From assembly GCA_017440755.1 (NCBI GenBank), contig JAFSGP010000010.1, forward strand, positions 1 through 39,377: 39,377 bases of DNA, read 5' to 3'. This document shows, piece by piece, positions 1 through 9,118 of this stretch (the first letter of the stretch is position 1; the number at the start of each line of letters is the position of its first letter). The position numbers and the translations under genes are program-made. The notes under the pieces are model-generated. The model was given only the letters and a program-made list of their open reading frames with translations, made no database searches and was not told the DNA's origin. This DNA is from Clostridia bacterium. Lineage in GTDB: Bacteria > Bacillota > Clostridia > Oscillospirales > Acutalibacteraceae.

Positions 1-3000
1 AAAGAAGCGGTACAGGGTGATGCAGACAGGGCGGCTGCTTCTGCTGCCGCTGCTGAGGCATCTGCAAAGGCGGCTGAAACCTTAGCCGGTGATGCAAATT
101 CAAAATCCACTGAGGCTTTGCAAAGAGCCTCAAGTGCTGAAATGGCAGCTACAACCTCAGATCAGGCGGCTACACGTGCCGCTAACTCTGCGGCTTCGGC
201 TCAAGGTGCTGCTAAGGCAGCTCAGGGCTATTCTTCAGAGGCTCAACAGTCCGCAGCGCAAGCTGAGGAATCCGCCGCTAATGCTGAGAAAAAGGCAGAT
301 GAGGCGGTAAAAGCTGTTGAGGATTTGGAGGAACAGCTTGACAATGTATCAATCGACAAAGATGATCTCGGTCTTGAGCAGGACGCAGAGAGTGGTTATG
401 TTTATCCTACCTACAAAGGTGAGCGTAGCGTAAACGGTATTCCTCTTGCCTCCAGCGGTGGCGGCGGTGGCGGCTCTGCTCATTCTGTGCGTTTGGTGAA
501 CGGCGGTAGCTCCTTGAGCTTTTCCGTTGCCTCCTCTGCACAGACCGCTTTGACGGTTAGCTTCTATGAATACTACGGCAGTGAGCAGACAACGGCTCTC
601 GGTAATCTGTCCGTGTATTACAAACTTTCCACCGAAACGGAGTATAAGGAACTCACCTCTAAGTCCGGCGTGGCTCAGGGTGAGCCTGTGAGCTTTGATA
701 TTACCTCTGTACTCTCTGCTGGATATACTACCAACGTCAAAATTGTTGCCGTAGGTGGTGAGTCCAGCCTTGAGAAATCTCTTACCTTTACAGTTAAGTG
801 TGTTGAGGCTTATATTGAATCTCTTACCCCGGCTTTTCCCTCTGACAGCCTCTCTACTTCGGTGTTTACAGGCAATACCACTCTTACCTATCAGTGTGTG
901 GGTAAGGGCCTTGCAAAAGTGGTTTACTTCTACATTGACGGTGTGCTTTATGATACCGTTGACGTGGGTACAAGCAACAAAGTAGCTCTCACTGAGGCTA
1001 TCAACCTTGTAGGCAAATACGCCTACGGTGTGCATGACCTCATGTACTACTTTGAAACCGCAGACGGCGCGCGTTCTAACGTTCTCCACAATATCATCCT
1101 GTTTGATAACGGCTCAAGCTCTGCACCTATGATTGGTGTATCTAAGGACCTGACCGCCGTTGACTACGGTGATGAAATCAAGGTTGATTGGGTAGCTTAC
1201 ACTCCCGGTCAGGAAACTACGGACAGTGTTAAAATCCGTCTGTATGCTGTTGAAGGTGAGGAGCAGGTAGAATACGCCTCCTCTGAGCTTGTAGACGTAG
1301 AAAATCAGACCGTAAAGACTTGGTCTACCTCTGAGTACCCTGCCTCTGGAACTGCCTACGTGGAACTCTCCAGCGGCTCTACTAAGGTTACTCTTGAGAT
1401 CACAGTCAATGCCGGTAGCTCTGAGTACAACATTGAGCCGGTGGAAACAGGACTTGTATATGAGTATGAGTCCAGCGGACACAGCAACAATGACTCTGAC
1501 CGCGCTGAGTACGGCTTTGATTATACCGATTCTACGGGTACTGCTACAAAGATTAAGGCGGTAAATACCGGCTTCAACTATGCCTCCAACGGTTATATCA
1601 GCACTGAAAACGGTGTTGCTCTCCGTATCAGCGGTGCGGCAAAGCACACTATTGAGCTGCCGATATTCCAGACGAGCTACACGGATGAGGACGGACAGAC
1701 GGTAAGGCTTGAGAGTGCGACAGGCGCAACTGTTACCACCAATGGCCGTACCATTGAGTTTGTCTTTACCGTGCGTGAGGTTACTAACAGAAACGCTGAG
1801 ATCATTAAGTGTATGGCTAATGATATTGGCTTTGTTGTTACGCCTCAGGTTTGTTACCTCTTATCTGCTAATGGCGCTAAGGTACAGCTTGACAGTACCG
1901 GCTTCATTGAGAATGAGGAGAACATTGCCGCCTCCTATTTGCAGCCTAACAAGCGTATTCACCTTGCCTTTGTTATTGAGGCTATTGCTCCTGACGGCAG
2001 ACAGTGTATCAGTATTTACCTCAACGGCAAATACGCAAAGTCTATCCCGTATGACGCAAATGACCGCTTCACTCAGGGCAGCTATATTGTTATCGGTAAT
2101 AACACCTGCATTGTGGACCTCTACAGTGTACGCCTCTATAATCGTGGGCTGAAAGAAGCTGAAGCAAGACAAAATGCTATCGCTGCTATGCCTACCATTA
2201 AGGAGCGTTTAGCTGTGGCGGCTGACAACGATATTTTGACTGATGACGGGGACGTTGACTACAGCAAGGCAATCAAAAAGTACACCTGCTTAAAGGTTAC
2301 GGGTGAGCTGTCTAACTATAAGAGTCAGCGTAAGTACGGCGGACTTGTTCTGACTAAGCCGGACGGCAACGGCGGCTATGTTACTGAGTTTTCTTTGCTC
2401 GGTCAGGATTCAGACGGTCAATGGTACTGCTCCTCTAAAGTACAGGGTACTTCTTCGCAGAAATTCATGCGTAAGAACTACAAATTTTACCTTGCTGACG
2501 CAAGCGGTAAGGTCAAGTATGCGTTAAAGGGCCGTGATGCACAGGGCAACGCTCTCTCCATTCCTGAGAGTACCCTTTGCTATAAGATAGATTATATGTC
2601 TACCGACCACGCAAACACCCTCAACGCAAATGTGGCAGATTCGCTGTTTACCGATTTGTCCGTAGCTCAGCAGGAGGACAGCAGATACCAAAACACCGTT
2701 TACGGCTTCCGTTGCTTGCTGTTCCTTGAAGATCCTGACACGGGCGTTATCACCTTTGCCGGCGACGGTATGCTGAATAACGATAAGGGCAACTCTAAAT
2801 CCTTTGGTTTGGAGTGTGAAGGCGACACGGGCAATGATACTACCCGTCAAAAGTGGGAGTTTTTGAATAACACTCACGATATTTGCCTTTTCCAGTCTGA
2901 CAGACTGCTTGAGGTAACAGACACCTCTGCCTCTATCTATAATAAGTCTGTTGTAGGCGCTCTTGAATCCTGCTACCCGGATCAAGGCGACCTGAAGGAC

Positions 3001-6000
3001 GCAGGGCTTGAGCCTAACTACGATTATATTCAGGTGCTTTTCACTTGGGTATTGCGTAGAGCTAATTTCTGGACTGCCTCTACTGAGGTTTTGTCTGAGC
3101 CTTATACCTACAACGGCAAGAGCTACTATACAGAGCGTGAGTATCGTAAAGCTATCTTTATCAACGAGTTTGATAAGCACTTTAACAGAAACCGCGCCCT
3201 GACCTACTATGCGTTTATTGAGTTTACGGCTCTCGCAGATAACAGAGCAAAAAATATGTTCTTACGCTGTGAGAACGTCAAGGCTGAAAATCTTGTTTTC
3301 ACTGATCCCTCCATTACGGCACTGAGCGATATTATCGACAGCAGCACAGGTGAGGTTGACTTTGAAAAGATTGATTGGGAGAACTCCACATTTGCACTGT
3401 GGCTCACTGATCTGTATGACCTTGATAGCTGCTTCGGTGCTGAGAACTCCGGCTACCTCCGTGTACCGTACTACGCAGAGTGGGACTACCAGCTCAACGG
3501 CTCTTATCAGTTTAACGGCTATCAGTCCTACTTCTGGCTGATGTTTGAGGAGGCTATGGCAGCCGATATTAAAACAAAGGTACAGGAGCTTGCCACTAAT
3601 GGCTTGAACTATGAGAACTTCTACAGAACGCACATTACCGAAAGCACGGAAATGATGTGTGCTGCGGTTGTAAACCGTGATATGTCCTACAAGTATCACG
3701 ATCCGTGGACTGAGGGATATTGGGATTATTCCGTAAGTGAAACTGATCCTACCTTCATTCAGACCTCGCAGTACAAGTACATTCAGCGCGGCGACAGAAT
3801 CTATCAGAAGGGCGATTTTATGTACTCTCGCTCTCACATGATGTATTCTAAGTACCAGACAGCACAATTCCTCAACGATAATATCAACTTCCGTGCAGGC
3901 GTTGACGTCGCACAGGCTGACACAGGTATTACCCTTGAGGCTATGCAGGCTCTCTACCTTGCTGTTAAGTACGGCGACTCCGGCAGCGTGTATGTTACCA
4001 ATGGTAAGGTATTTGCAGGAAACCGCACTACCATTAAGAACACCGGCAACGTAGGTGCATCTGATACCGTGTATCTCTACTCTGCATCTGACCTGACTGA
4101 CATAGGCGATATTTCCGCCTTCCGTCCGTATGAGGTACAGCTTGCAAAAGCTACACGCTTGAAGAAGCTGATTATCGGTAGCACTGCAAGCGGTTATACA
4201 AATGGCCGTTTGTCTGCCCTCGATTTAAGCGCCTGCGCCCTGCTTACTGAGATCAATGTAAGCGGCTGCGTGTCTTTGACAGGTACGCTTGACCTCACCA
4301 AAAACGGACTGATTGAAAAGGTATATGCTAAGAACAGCGGCATTGCCTTTGTTAGCCTGCCTAACGGCGGCTTGCTCTCCGTCCTTCACCTTCCTGCTGT
4401 TACAAACCTCACTGCTCAAAATCAGACGGGCTTGACAGAGTTTAGCTGTGAGAGCTATGAGAACATCAATACTCTGCGTGTTGAAAATACACCTATTATC
4501 CCGGCTCTTGATATTATCAAGGACCGTATCGCACAGTTTACGGGCGGTATTCGTATTATCGGCGTAAACGCTGATTTGGGAGATGATACCTCCGTGCTGG
4601 AGCAGCTTGTTAGCACTGCGGCACAGGGTAAGTACCTCAACAATAACGGCGTTCTCTCTGATGATAAAACGGCATATCCGCACATTACCGGCACTGTTAA
4701 AATCTCTGCTTTGGGTAGCGCCCTGTATGCTCAGCTTCAGGCTTGTTATCCTAACCTCAATATTGAGTATCAGCAGATCATTCAGCAGTACACCGTTACC
4801 TTTGTAAACTATGACGGTAAGGTGTTGCACACTCAGTACATTCTGTCCGGCAGCGGCGCGGTTGATCCTGTTGAGGAAGGCTATATCAGCACTCCTACAA
4901 GAGAAAGCTCCGCCTCCACTGTTTATACCTACAACGGCTGGGATAAGGGCTTTGCCTCTATCAGCACGAACACTACCATTGTTGCAACCTATACAGAAAC
5001 TCCCCGTACTTACACTGTTACATGGAAGAACATTGACGGCTCTATCCTTGATACACAGACTACTGAGTACGGCACTGAGGTTGTGTACAGCGGTGAAACT
5101 CCCTACTACAGACAGTATGAGAGCGTATTTGCTTACTACCTGTTTAGAGAATGGGATAAGTGTACCGGCTGCGTTGTAGAGGATATGACTGTAACGGCTA
5201 TCTATGATAACATTTCCGCCCTTCCTGCTGTTGGTACTGACCTCTCAGCAATGAGCGCCGTACAGATTTACGGACTCAGACAGGCAGCAGTGGCAGGACT
5301 GGCTAAAATGAGTGATTATGCTGTCCTCAAGGACCGTACACCTATCAAAATGGGTTATATTCCTAACTATGGAAATATCAACTCCAAAGTGTTAGCAGAG
5401 GATAAGGTATTTGACGGCTTGACCTACGAAGATACCGGCATCCAGCTCCTCAAGGAAGATAGCTCTTGGACTATCGTTGTGGATTGTACCTTTAAGGACG
5501 CCACTAACGATCAGGTAATGGTAGGCTGTATGGATGAGAGCAGCTTTAACGGCTTCCAGTGCCGTTACAACTCTGGACCTTCTCTCCGCTGGGGTGTAAA
5601 CAGCCTCGGTACTAATCGTGGCGTCAACCGTGAAATCTTGGTACTCCGCCACGTCAAGGGTGAGCTTACTGCAACCGCTTATGCTTCCCGTTGCTATGAA
5701 AATGCAATCGGCTACTCGGTCATCAATAAGAGCGTTGCGACAAACACAACTGCTACACTGACGCTGGGTGCAAACAAGAATGAGGATGGTACTATCACCA
5801 ACTACGCTAAGGGCGTCTTGCACCTCTGCAAGATTTACTACGGCGATATTGGAGATGCAGAGTGCCGCAAAATTGTTGCTTGGCCCGGTAAGGTTTATGA
5901 CCTTGAGGTTGCATCTGTGGGCGGTGCTTACACTATGGAAGGCGGCGGAAAAACAAGCCTTGACTTCATTTTTGCAAGCTCTCTTGGTACTACAAAGCAA

Positions 6001-6573
6001 ATGAACACCTCCAACGTTACAACGGGCGGCTGGGAGGCTATGCCTCTCCGGGCTTGGCTTAACGGTAGATTCTATGATGCTCTGCCTATCCAGTGGCGAC
6101 AGATTATCAAGCCTATCACCGTACAGCAGACTGCCGGTGATGCGTCTACTGAGCTGCAAGCCTGCGTTGATAAGGTAACATTGCCTAACTACCGTGAAAT
6201 GTCCGGCACTACGGCTGAGCCGTGGGTTTACTCCGGCAATCACATTACCTACTTTACCTCCAATCAGTCCCGTATTGCGTTTAGGGGCGTTACTATTCCT
6301 CAGGACGCTACCTTCTATACGCAGAGTACAGATCCTACGTCTGTTACGGGCCACAGCGTTAAAGAGGGTGATGTGTGGGTTGATACCGGCAATAGCTCTA
6401 TCGGTAAGATTTGGCATGAGGGCGAATGGTTGTCTGCGAACCACTATTGGTTGCGTGATGCTTCTACCGGCATCACCACGTACTTTGCCTATGTCGGCAC
6501 CAGCGGCGGCGCCAACCCCAACGGCCACAACGCTGCCTACAGCATTGCGGTCCGCCCCCGCTTCTCTATCTAA
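1..6573 (+). CDS. Giant phage tail fibre/receptor-binding protein, DGR target (5' end outside window)
   Basis: The reading frame is open from base 1, so the start lies left of the window; 2190 residues are visible. The first ~100 residues are an Ala/Glu/Lys-rich coiled-coil stalk typical of phage tail fibres. A Gly-rich linker, Ig-like stretches and a LamG-like region (about residues 530-760) follow. A leucine-rich-like stretch lies near 1390-1540 and two InlB-type B-repeats (F/W-x-N-x-D-G-x-x-L) near 1595-1740. A second LamG-like region comes next. The C-terminus resembles the DUF6273/C-type-lectin fold used by many DGR targets, with GGWEAMPLRAWLNGRFY, YWLRDA and VRPRFSI. Its last 46 residues are the variable repeat. 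Inferred role: host-surface recognition by the virion. Domain borders are by eye. The phage-tail assignment rests on architecture and on the lysis genes downstream. Confidence 0.85.
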   Translation, partial: KEAVQGDADRAAASAAAAEASAKAAETLAGDANSKSTEALQRASSAEMAATTSDQAATRAANSAASAQGAAKAAQGYSSEAQQSAAQAEESAANAEKKADEAVKAVEDLEEQLDNVSIDKDDLGLEQDAESGYVYPTYKGERSVNGIPLASSGGGGGGSAHSVRLVNGGSSLSFSVASSAQTALTVSFYEYYGSEQTTALGNLSVYYKLSTETEYKELTSKSGVAQGEPVSFDITSVLSAGYTTNVKIVAVGGESSLEKSLTFTVKCVEAYIESLTPAFPSDSLSTSVFTGNTTLTYQCVGKGLAKVVYFYIDGVLYDTVDVGTSNKVALTEAINLVGKYAYGVHDLMYYFETADGARSNVLHNIILFDNGSSSAPMIGVSKDLTAVDYGDEIKVDWVAYTPGQETTDSVKIRLYAVEGEEQVEYASSELVDVENQTVKTWSTSEYPASGTAYVELSSGSTKVTLEITVNAGSSEYNIEPVETGLVYEYESSGHSNNDSDRAEYGFDYTDSTGTATKIKAVNTGFNYASNGYISTENGVALRISGAAKHTIELPIFQTSYTDEDGQTVRLESATGATVTTNGRTIEFVFTVREVTNRNAEIIKCMANDIGFVVTPQVCYLLSANGAKVQLDSTGFIENEENIAASYLQPNKRIHLAFVIEAIAPDGRQCISIYLNGKYAKSIPYDANDRFTQGSYIVIGNNTCIVDLYSVRLYNRGLKEAEARQNAIAAMPTIKERLAVAADNDILTDDGDVDYSKAIKKYTCLKVTGELSNYKSQRKYGGLVLTKPDGNGGYVTEFSLLGQDSDGQWYCSSKVQGTSSQKFMRKNYKFYLADASGKVKYALKGRDAQGNALSIPESTLCYKIDYMSTDHANTLNANVADSLFTDLSVAQQEDSRYQNTVYGFRCLLFLEDPDTGVITFAGDGMLNNDKGNSKSFGLECEGDTGNDTTRQKWEFLNNTHDICLFQSDRLLEVTDTSASIYNKSVVGALESCYPDQGDLKDAGLEPNYDYIQVLFTWVLRRANFWTASTEVLSEPYTYNGKSYYTEREYRKAIFINEFDKHFNRNRALTYYAFIEFTALADNRAKNMFLRCENVKAENLVFTDPSITALSDIIDSSTGEVDFEKIDWENSTFALWLTDLYDLDSCFGAENSGYLRVPYYAEWDYQLNGSYQFNGYQSYFWLMFEEAMAADIKTKVQELATNGLNYENFYRTHITESTEMMCAAVVNRDMSYKYHDPWTEGYWDYSVSETDPTFIQTSQYKYIQRGDRIYQKGDFMYSRSHMMYSKYQTAQFLNDNINFRAGVDVAQADTGITLEAMQALYLAVKYGDSGSVYVTNGKVFAGNRTTIKNTGNVGASDTVYLYSASDLTDIGDISAFRPYEVQLAKATRLKKLIIGSTASGYTNGRLSALDLSACALLTEINVSGCVSLTGTLDLTKNGLIEKVYAKNSGIAFVSLPNGGLLSVLHLPAVTNLTAQNQTGLTEFSCESYENINTLRVENTPIIPALDIIKDRIAQFTGGIRIIGVNADLGDDTSVLEQLVSTAAQGKYLNNNGVLSDDKTAYPHITGTVKISALGSALYAQLQACYPNLNIEYQQIIQQYTVTFVNYDGKVLHTQYILSGSGAVDPVEEGYISTPTRESSASTVYTYNGWDKGFASISTNTTIVATYTETPRTYTVTWKNIDGSILDTQTTEYGTEVVYSGETPYYRQYESVFAYYLFREWDKCTGCVVEDMTVTAIYDNISALPAVGTDLSAMSAVQIYGLRQAAVAGLAKMSDYAVLKDRTPIKMGYIPNYGNINSKVLAEDKVFDGLTYEDTGIQLLKEDSSWTIVVDCTFKDATNDQVMVGCMDESSFNGFQCRYNSGPSLRWGVNSLGTNRGVNREILVLRHVKGELTATAYASRCYENAIGYSVINKSVATNTTATLTLGANKNEDGTITNYAKGVLHLCKIYYGDIGDAECRKIVAWPGKVYDLEVASVGGAYTMEGGGKTSLDFIFASSLGTTKQMNTSNVTTGGWEAMPLRAWLNGRFYDALPIQWRQIIKPITVQQTAGDASTELQACVDKVTLPNYREMSGTTAEPWVYSGNHITYFTSNQSRIAFRGVTIPQDATFYTQSTDPTSVTGHSVKEGDVWVDTGNSSIGKIWHEGEWLSANHYWLRDASTGITTYFAYVGTSGGANPNGHNAAYSIAVRPRFSI
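6433..6569 (+). repeat. DGR variable repeat (VR)
   Basis: This is the last coding part of the tail protein and aligns without gaps to the template repeat at 7457-7593 (offset 1024). Through position 6568 there are 19 mismatches, and each falls on an adenine of the template (changed to C, G or T); no other template base differs in the span. The first non-adenine mismatch (template T, here C) is at 6569 and marks the 3' edge. The shared GC-rich run 6547-6560 fits an initiation-of-mutagenic-homology (IMH) element. Adenine-only substitution is the defining signature of DGR mutagenic retrohoming. Confidence 0.96.
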
Positions 6574-6585
6574 AAAATCCTTTGG

Positions 6586-6614
6586 TATCCGCCCGGCGTC
6601 AGTCCGGGCGGATA
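6586..6614 (+). promoter_or_regulatory. Hairpin/cruciform just downstream of VR
   Basis: TATCCGCCCGG (6586-6596) pairs perfectly with CCGGGCGGATA (6604-6614) around the 7-nt loop CGTCAGT. It starts 12 nt after the tail gene stop and about 17 nt after the VR end. No T-run follows, so an intrinsic terminator is a poor fit. In studied DGRs a hairpin at this position beside the IMH element raises target recognition; that role is inferred here. It could also shape the 3' end of the tail mRNA. Confidence 0.75.
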
Positions 6615-6639
6615 TTATAGGTATCACATGGAGGTTTTT

Positions 6640-7434
6640 ATGTCTGTACACAGAAGTAAGCGTAAGATAGCATTTTCTGAATTTGAAAGACAGGCGGTAA
6701 CTTTGAAAAAGCATACGCACGAAAGAATATCTCACGTGCCTAACCGCTATAAGAAGTTTATCTGTCCTGAGCTTTATGAGCTGACCGGGAGTATCTGCCG
6801 TGATGTTATCTATGCAAATGAGCAGACTGCAAGCGATCCTCAAAGATACGCCTTGAGGGTGCAGCTTCTCCACAATGCACTTGATACGATACAGAGCCTA
6901 CAAGCTCCGTTATGGTGCTTTTGGAATTTGCTCAGCTATAAGCCCTCCTCAATGCAGTGCTGGGTGGATATGCTAAATCGTGAATCCGCTTTAATTATCG
7001 GCGTACTCAGAGAGGAGAGAAAATTTAACATGATTAAGGTATTGCCTTATGAACAGATACAAAAAGCAGCTTTTCTTAAAAAGCTATCTGAATTACAGAG
7101 GTACACTTACGGAAAAATCGCACATGAGCCTTTATATCTGAAGGACTACCTGCTGGACGATATTAAGCGCTCCGTTGATAACGCCTTTACCTCTGCACTT
7201 TTCGGTAATGCAAAAATTCCCGAAACAAAGGCGGAATATATCAACAGAACAAAACACCTGAGGCACAGTCTGGACTCACTTAACCACTTGCAACGTCCGC
7301 TATTCGCATTGTGGAACATAAGTCAGCCCAGCGAAAACGTCATGGTGGAATGGTCCTCACTTATTGATGAGTGTATCAGTTTAGTACACAGTGTCATAGT
7401 GTCAGACCGTAAGCGGTTTTCTTCGCTGACGTAA
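6640..7434 (+). CDS. avd: DGR accessory variability determinant (Avd), apparently a tandem duplication
   Basis: 264 residues, all-helical in appearance, placed between VR and TR as Avd is in many DGRs. The start is set at 6640 because GGAGG (6630-6634) lies 5 nt before it; an upstream in-frame ATG at 6628 overlaps that ribosome site. The protein contains two similar halves about 130 residues apart. Residues 87-96 read LQAPLWCFWN and 217-226 read LQRPLFALWN, each preceded by a similar HNALDTIQS / RHSLDSLNH stretch and followed by a similar final helix ending in RKF / KRF. A usual Avd is one four-helix-bundle domain of roughly 110-130 residues that oligomerises and binds the reverse transcriptase. 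This gene is about double length. Function is inferred from position and fold-like pattern; sequence conservation in Avd is low. Confidence 0.75.
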   Translation: MSVHRSKRKIAFSEFERQAVTLKKHTHERISHVPNRYKKFICPELYELTGSICRDVIYANEQTASDPQRYALRVQLLHNALDTIQSLQAPLWCFWNLLSYKPSSMQCWVDMLNRESALIIGVLREERKFNMIKVLPYEQIQKAAFLKKLSELQRYTYGKIAHEPLYLKDYLLDDIKRSVDNAFTSALFGNAKIPETKAEYINRTKHLRHSLDSLNHLQRPLFALWNISQPSENVMVEWSSLIDECISLVHSVIVSDRKRFSSLT

Positions 7435-7456
7435 AACCTCACGGGCGGTATTCTAT

Positions 7457-7593
7457 TCTGCGAACAACTATTGGTTGCGTGATGCTTCTACCAGCAACAC
7501 CACGAACTTTGCCAATGTCAACAACAACGGCAACGCCAACAACAACGGCAACAACGCTGCCAACAGCAATGCGGTCCGCCCCCGATTCTCAAA
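7457..7593 (+). repeat. DGR template repeat (TR)
   Basis: Non-coding copy of the tail gene 3' end, starting 23 nt after the avd stop. It carries 43 adenines up to the last matched base, concentrated in AAC/AAT codons: read in the VR frame it is asparagine-rich, as in classic DGR templates where AAY codons allow wide substitution without stop codons. TR RNA would be reverse transcribed with errors at adenines and the cDNA would replace the VR. It shares the 3' GC run with VR but differs just after it (CGATTCTCAAAT versus CGCTTCTCTATC), a possible IMH*/IMH distinction that gives direction to transfer. Confidence 0.96.
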
Positions 7594-7903
7594 TTTAGAG
7601 TAACCATGTATAAGGGTGAAACTATCTTAAAATTATGAGAAGGAGAATACAGCCCTCCACGGTAAAGTGGTAAATATACAGTCGGCTGCTTTAAGCTGAC
7701 TACGCCGCGTCGGTGGCCCTGATGCAGTCGGAAGGACGCTTCTTGCATGGCAGAGGATTGAGCATTATCCTCTGTTTCATTTCCGTTACTGCCTACCTGC
7801 CAGACAATGCTCAATATATCAGCAGGACGGGAGTAGACGATCAGCACTGTAGGCTGAGGCACTTGAGCCTCAGTCTGCGGTGTTTTTGTTTGGAGGAATA
7901 ATC
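7594..7903 (+). ncRNA. DGR spacer RNA between TR and RT
   Basis: A 310-nt stretch with no credible gene, rich in foldable segments. Hairpins seen: 7681-7700 (7-bp stem, one G-U), 7751-7774 (CAGAGGAT / ATCCTCTG, 8-nt loop) and 7851-7876 (10-bp stem with one G-U, 6-nt loop), the last ending just before the RT ribosome site. The loop of the 7751-7774 hairpin is complementary to 7806-7813 and the match extends to 10 bp (7757-7766 with 7806-7815), which allows a pseudoknot or a switch. In characterised DGRs the RNA 3' of TR binds RT-Avd and primes cDNA synthesis; the same role is inferred here. Confidence 0.65.
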
Positions 7904-9118
7904 TTGACGAATGATGAACGAATACAAGCACGTATAGCACGTGATAAGCAAAGGAAGCTCAATAGGGATATGGAAAGAGCTAAGCAGTACGGTGATTTTG
8001 ACAGCGTTGTTACGCTTCAACACTTACAGAAATCCCTCAATAAACGTGTGCGCGGTACAAGCTGGAAAGGCAGTGTGCAAGCCTATGTTTCTCACGCCAT
8101 TGTGAAAAACTACAGGGCTAAGCAGTGTATCAGTACCGGCAGGCTACCTGATTCTTTCAAGGTCCGCAGTATGACGCTCACGGAGAGGGGCAAGCTCAGA
8201 AATATTCAAATGGTAGATATTGAATCAAGAGTAATACAGGGTTGCCTGTGTGATGATGCTCTTATGCCTACTTTGCAGCCTACTTTAATTTATGATAATC
8301 CTGCAAGTGTTAAGGACAAAGGTGTGAGCTTTGCCAGACGGCGCTTAGATTATCACTTACAGCGACAAATCCGCAAAAGCGGTACAGATTTTTACATTGC
8401 AACCTTTGATTTTAAGGGCTTTTTCGATAGTGTCCGGCACAGCTTATGCTTTGAAACGATGAAGCCGCAGTGCTTTGACAAACGGATCATTGACCTTGTT
8501 ATGAAAATCATACGCAAATACAAAGAGAGCCTACTAAGGTTTATCAAGAATGAAAAGGAGCGTAACCGCATAGCTGAGGCTTTGCAAAATATGGAGGGTG
8601 TGGGTATCACGCTGGGTAGTCAAATATCACAGATTATGGCCCTTGTTGCACCTAACAAGCTGGATCACCTCATTAAAGAGGTTTTCTGTATCAAGCCTTA
8701 TATCCGTTATATGGATGACGGCATTATGCTCCACACGGACAAATCTTTTCTTGAGAAAGTGCTGTCCGTATTCTCTGAAATGGCTAAGGCTCTTGGTCTG
8801 CGATTGAATGAGGCAAAGACACGAATTGTAAAAGCTACACAGGGCTTTACTTTTCTCAAGGTACGGTACAAGGTAACAAAAACAGGCCATATCCTCAAAA
8901 AGATAGCAAAGGCAAGTATTGTCCGTATGCGCCGTAAACTCAAGAAATTTGTAAATAAAGTAAAGCAGGGCCGTATGACACTTGATGATGTTTTCGTAGC
9001 CTTCAAGTCTTGGCTGGGATATGTAAAAATCGCACGGACTTACCGCGCGCGTAAAAGTATAATCCAAAGGTACAACACCTTTTTCAATAACTACAGGATG
9101 AAAGGAGTAAAGGCATGA
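7904..9118 (+). CDS. DGR reverse transcriptase
   Basis: 404 residues from a TTG start chosen because GGAGGA (7892-7897) lies 6 nt upstream; a GTG at 7880 in the same frame has no such site. The polymerase motifs are in order: NPASVKDKG (motif 1/2 region), FDFKGFFD near 167-174 with a catalytic Asp, GITLGSQISQ near 233-243 (the xGxxxSQ motif 4 of DGR enzymes, differing from the QGxxxSP of group II intron and retroviral enzymes), and YMDD at 269-272. No maturase, HNH or integrase domain is present. It would copy TR RNA with adenine-specific errors. The next gene overlaps its stop (ATGA), so the RT is probably co-transcribed with late phage genes. Confidence 0.95.
   Translation: MTNDERIQARIARDKQRKLNRDMERAKQYGDFDSVVTLQHLQKSLNKRVRGTSWKGSVQAYVSHAIVKNYRAKQCISTGRLPDSFKVRSMTLTERGKLRNIQMVDIESRVIQGCLCDDALMPTLQPTLIYDNPASVKDKGVSFARRRLDYHLQRQIRKSGTDFYIATFDFKGFFDSVRHSLCFETMKPQCFDKRIIDLVMKIIRKYKESLLRFIKNEKERNRIAEALQNMEGVGITLGSQISQIMALVAPNKLDHLIKEVFCIKPYIRYMDDGIMLHTDKSFLEKVLSVFSEMAKALGLRLNEAKTRIVKATQGFTFLKVRYKVTKTGHILKKIAKASIVRMRRKLKKFVNKVKQGRMTLDDVFVAFKSWLGYVKIARTYRARKSIIQRYNTFFNNYRMKGVKA

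Noticed and set aside
6586..6614. Intrinsic terminator of the tail gene
   Set aside because: The stem is strong but no T-run follows, and the DGR context offers a better explanation; some terminator activity is not excluded.
5392..6873. 493-codon minus-strand frame crossing the VR and the hairpin
   Set aside because: Antisense shadow of the tail gene and the avd start; no ribosome site and no recognisable motif.
7904..9118. Group II intron or retron reverse transcriptase
   Set aside because: No maturase or endonuclease domain and no intron RNA, but a TR/VR pair and the DGR-type SQ motif are present.
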